Of a DNA stretch of 5,283 nt, positions 5,276 to 5,283 are shown piece after piece. Under the pieces are notes generated by a model. That model saw only the letters and a program-made list of their open reading frames with translations. It searched no databases and had not been told where the DNA came from. Source of the stretch: Mycobacteriaceae bacterium (GTDB lineage: Bacteria; Actinomycetota; Actinomycetes; Mycobacteriales; Mycobacteriaceae); assembly GCA_019242135.1 (NCBI GenBank), contig JAFAWC010000544.1, positions 1 through 5,283 on the forward strand, written 5' to 3'. How positions within the stretch are numbered: position 1 is the stretch's first letter; each line of letters starts with the position of its first letter. Both the position numbers and the translations under genes were made by a program.

Positions 5276-5283
5276 CAACGACC

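Noticed and set aside
1..5283. CRISPR arrays, tRNA/rRNA genes, insertion sequences or phage genes
   Set aside because: Nearly every base is assigned to seven metabolic genes. No repeat-spacer pattern, cloverleaf, transposase motif or terminal inverted repeats were seen.

Overview
The window carries seven genes, all on the minus strand and read from right to left. They are packed as one probable operon: gaps are 43 nt or less, and two junctions overlap. The DNA is GC-rich, and codon third positions are mostly G or C. The first gene belongs to the mycofactocin-coupled SDR type. Together these point to a mycolic-acid actinobacterium such as Mycobacterium/Mycolicibacterium or Rhodococcus; the species cannot be fixed from the sequence.

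Layout in transcription order: (1) 5239-4376, a short-chain dehydrogenase of the mycofactocin-associated (carveol dehydrogenase-like) type. (2) 4362-4042, a 106-residue EthD-like/dimeric alpha-beta barrel protein. (3) 4045-3065, a thiamine-diphosphate dehydrogenase E1 alpha subunit. (4) 3053-2049, its E1 beta subunit. (5) 2056-1820, a 78-residue free-standing lipoyl-domain protein. (6) 1776-904, a crotonase-fold (enoyl-CoA hydratase/isomerase family) protein with both usual catalytic glutamates missing. (7) 896 to beyond the left edge, the N-terminal 298 residues of an ANL-family acyl-CoA synthetase. The 44 bases right of the SDR hold a strong Shine-Dalgarno site and a small inverted repeat. 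The only real intergenic gap, between genes 5 and 6, holds an 11-bp tandem repeat.

The genes look like a catabolic module. A ligase activates a carboxylic acid to its CoA ester, the crotonase-fold enzyme works on the CoA ester, the SDR oxidises or reduces a hydroxyl/keto group, and the E1 plus lipoyl carrier cleaves a 2-oxo acid or an acyloin/diketone to an acyl group carried on lipoate. The substrate is unknown. No E2 acyltransferase, E3 (dihydrolipoamide dehydrogenase), regulator or transporter lies in the window. The most interesting features are the lone lipoyl carrier with no acyltransferase, the non-canonical active sites predicted in the crotonase, SDR and E1 alpha proteins, and the small EthD-like protein translationally coupled to E1 alpha.
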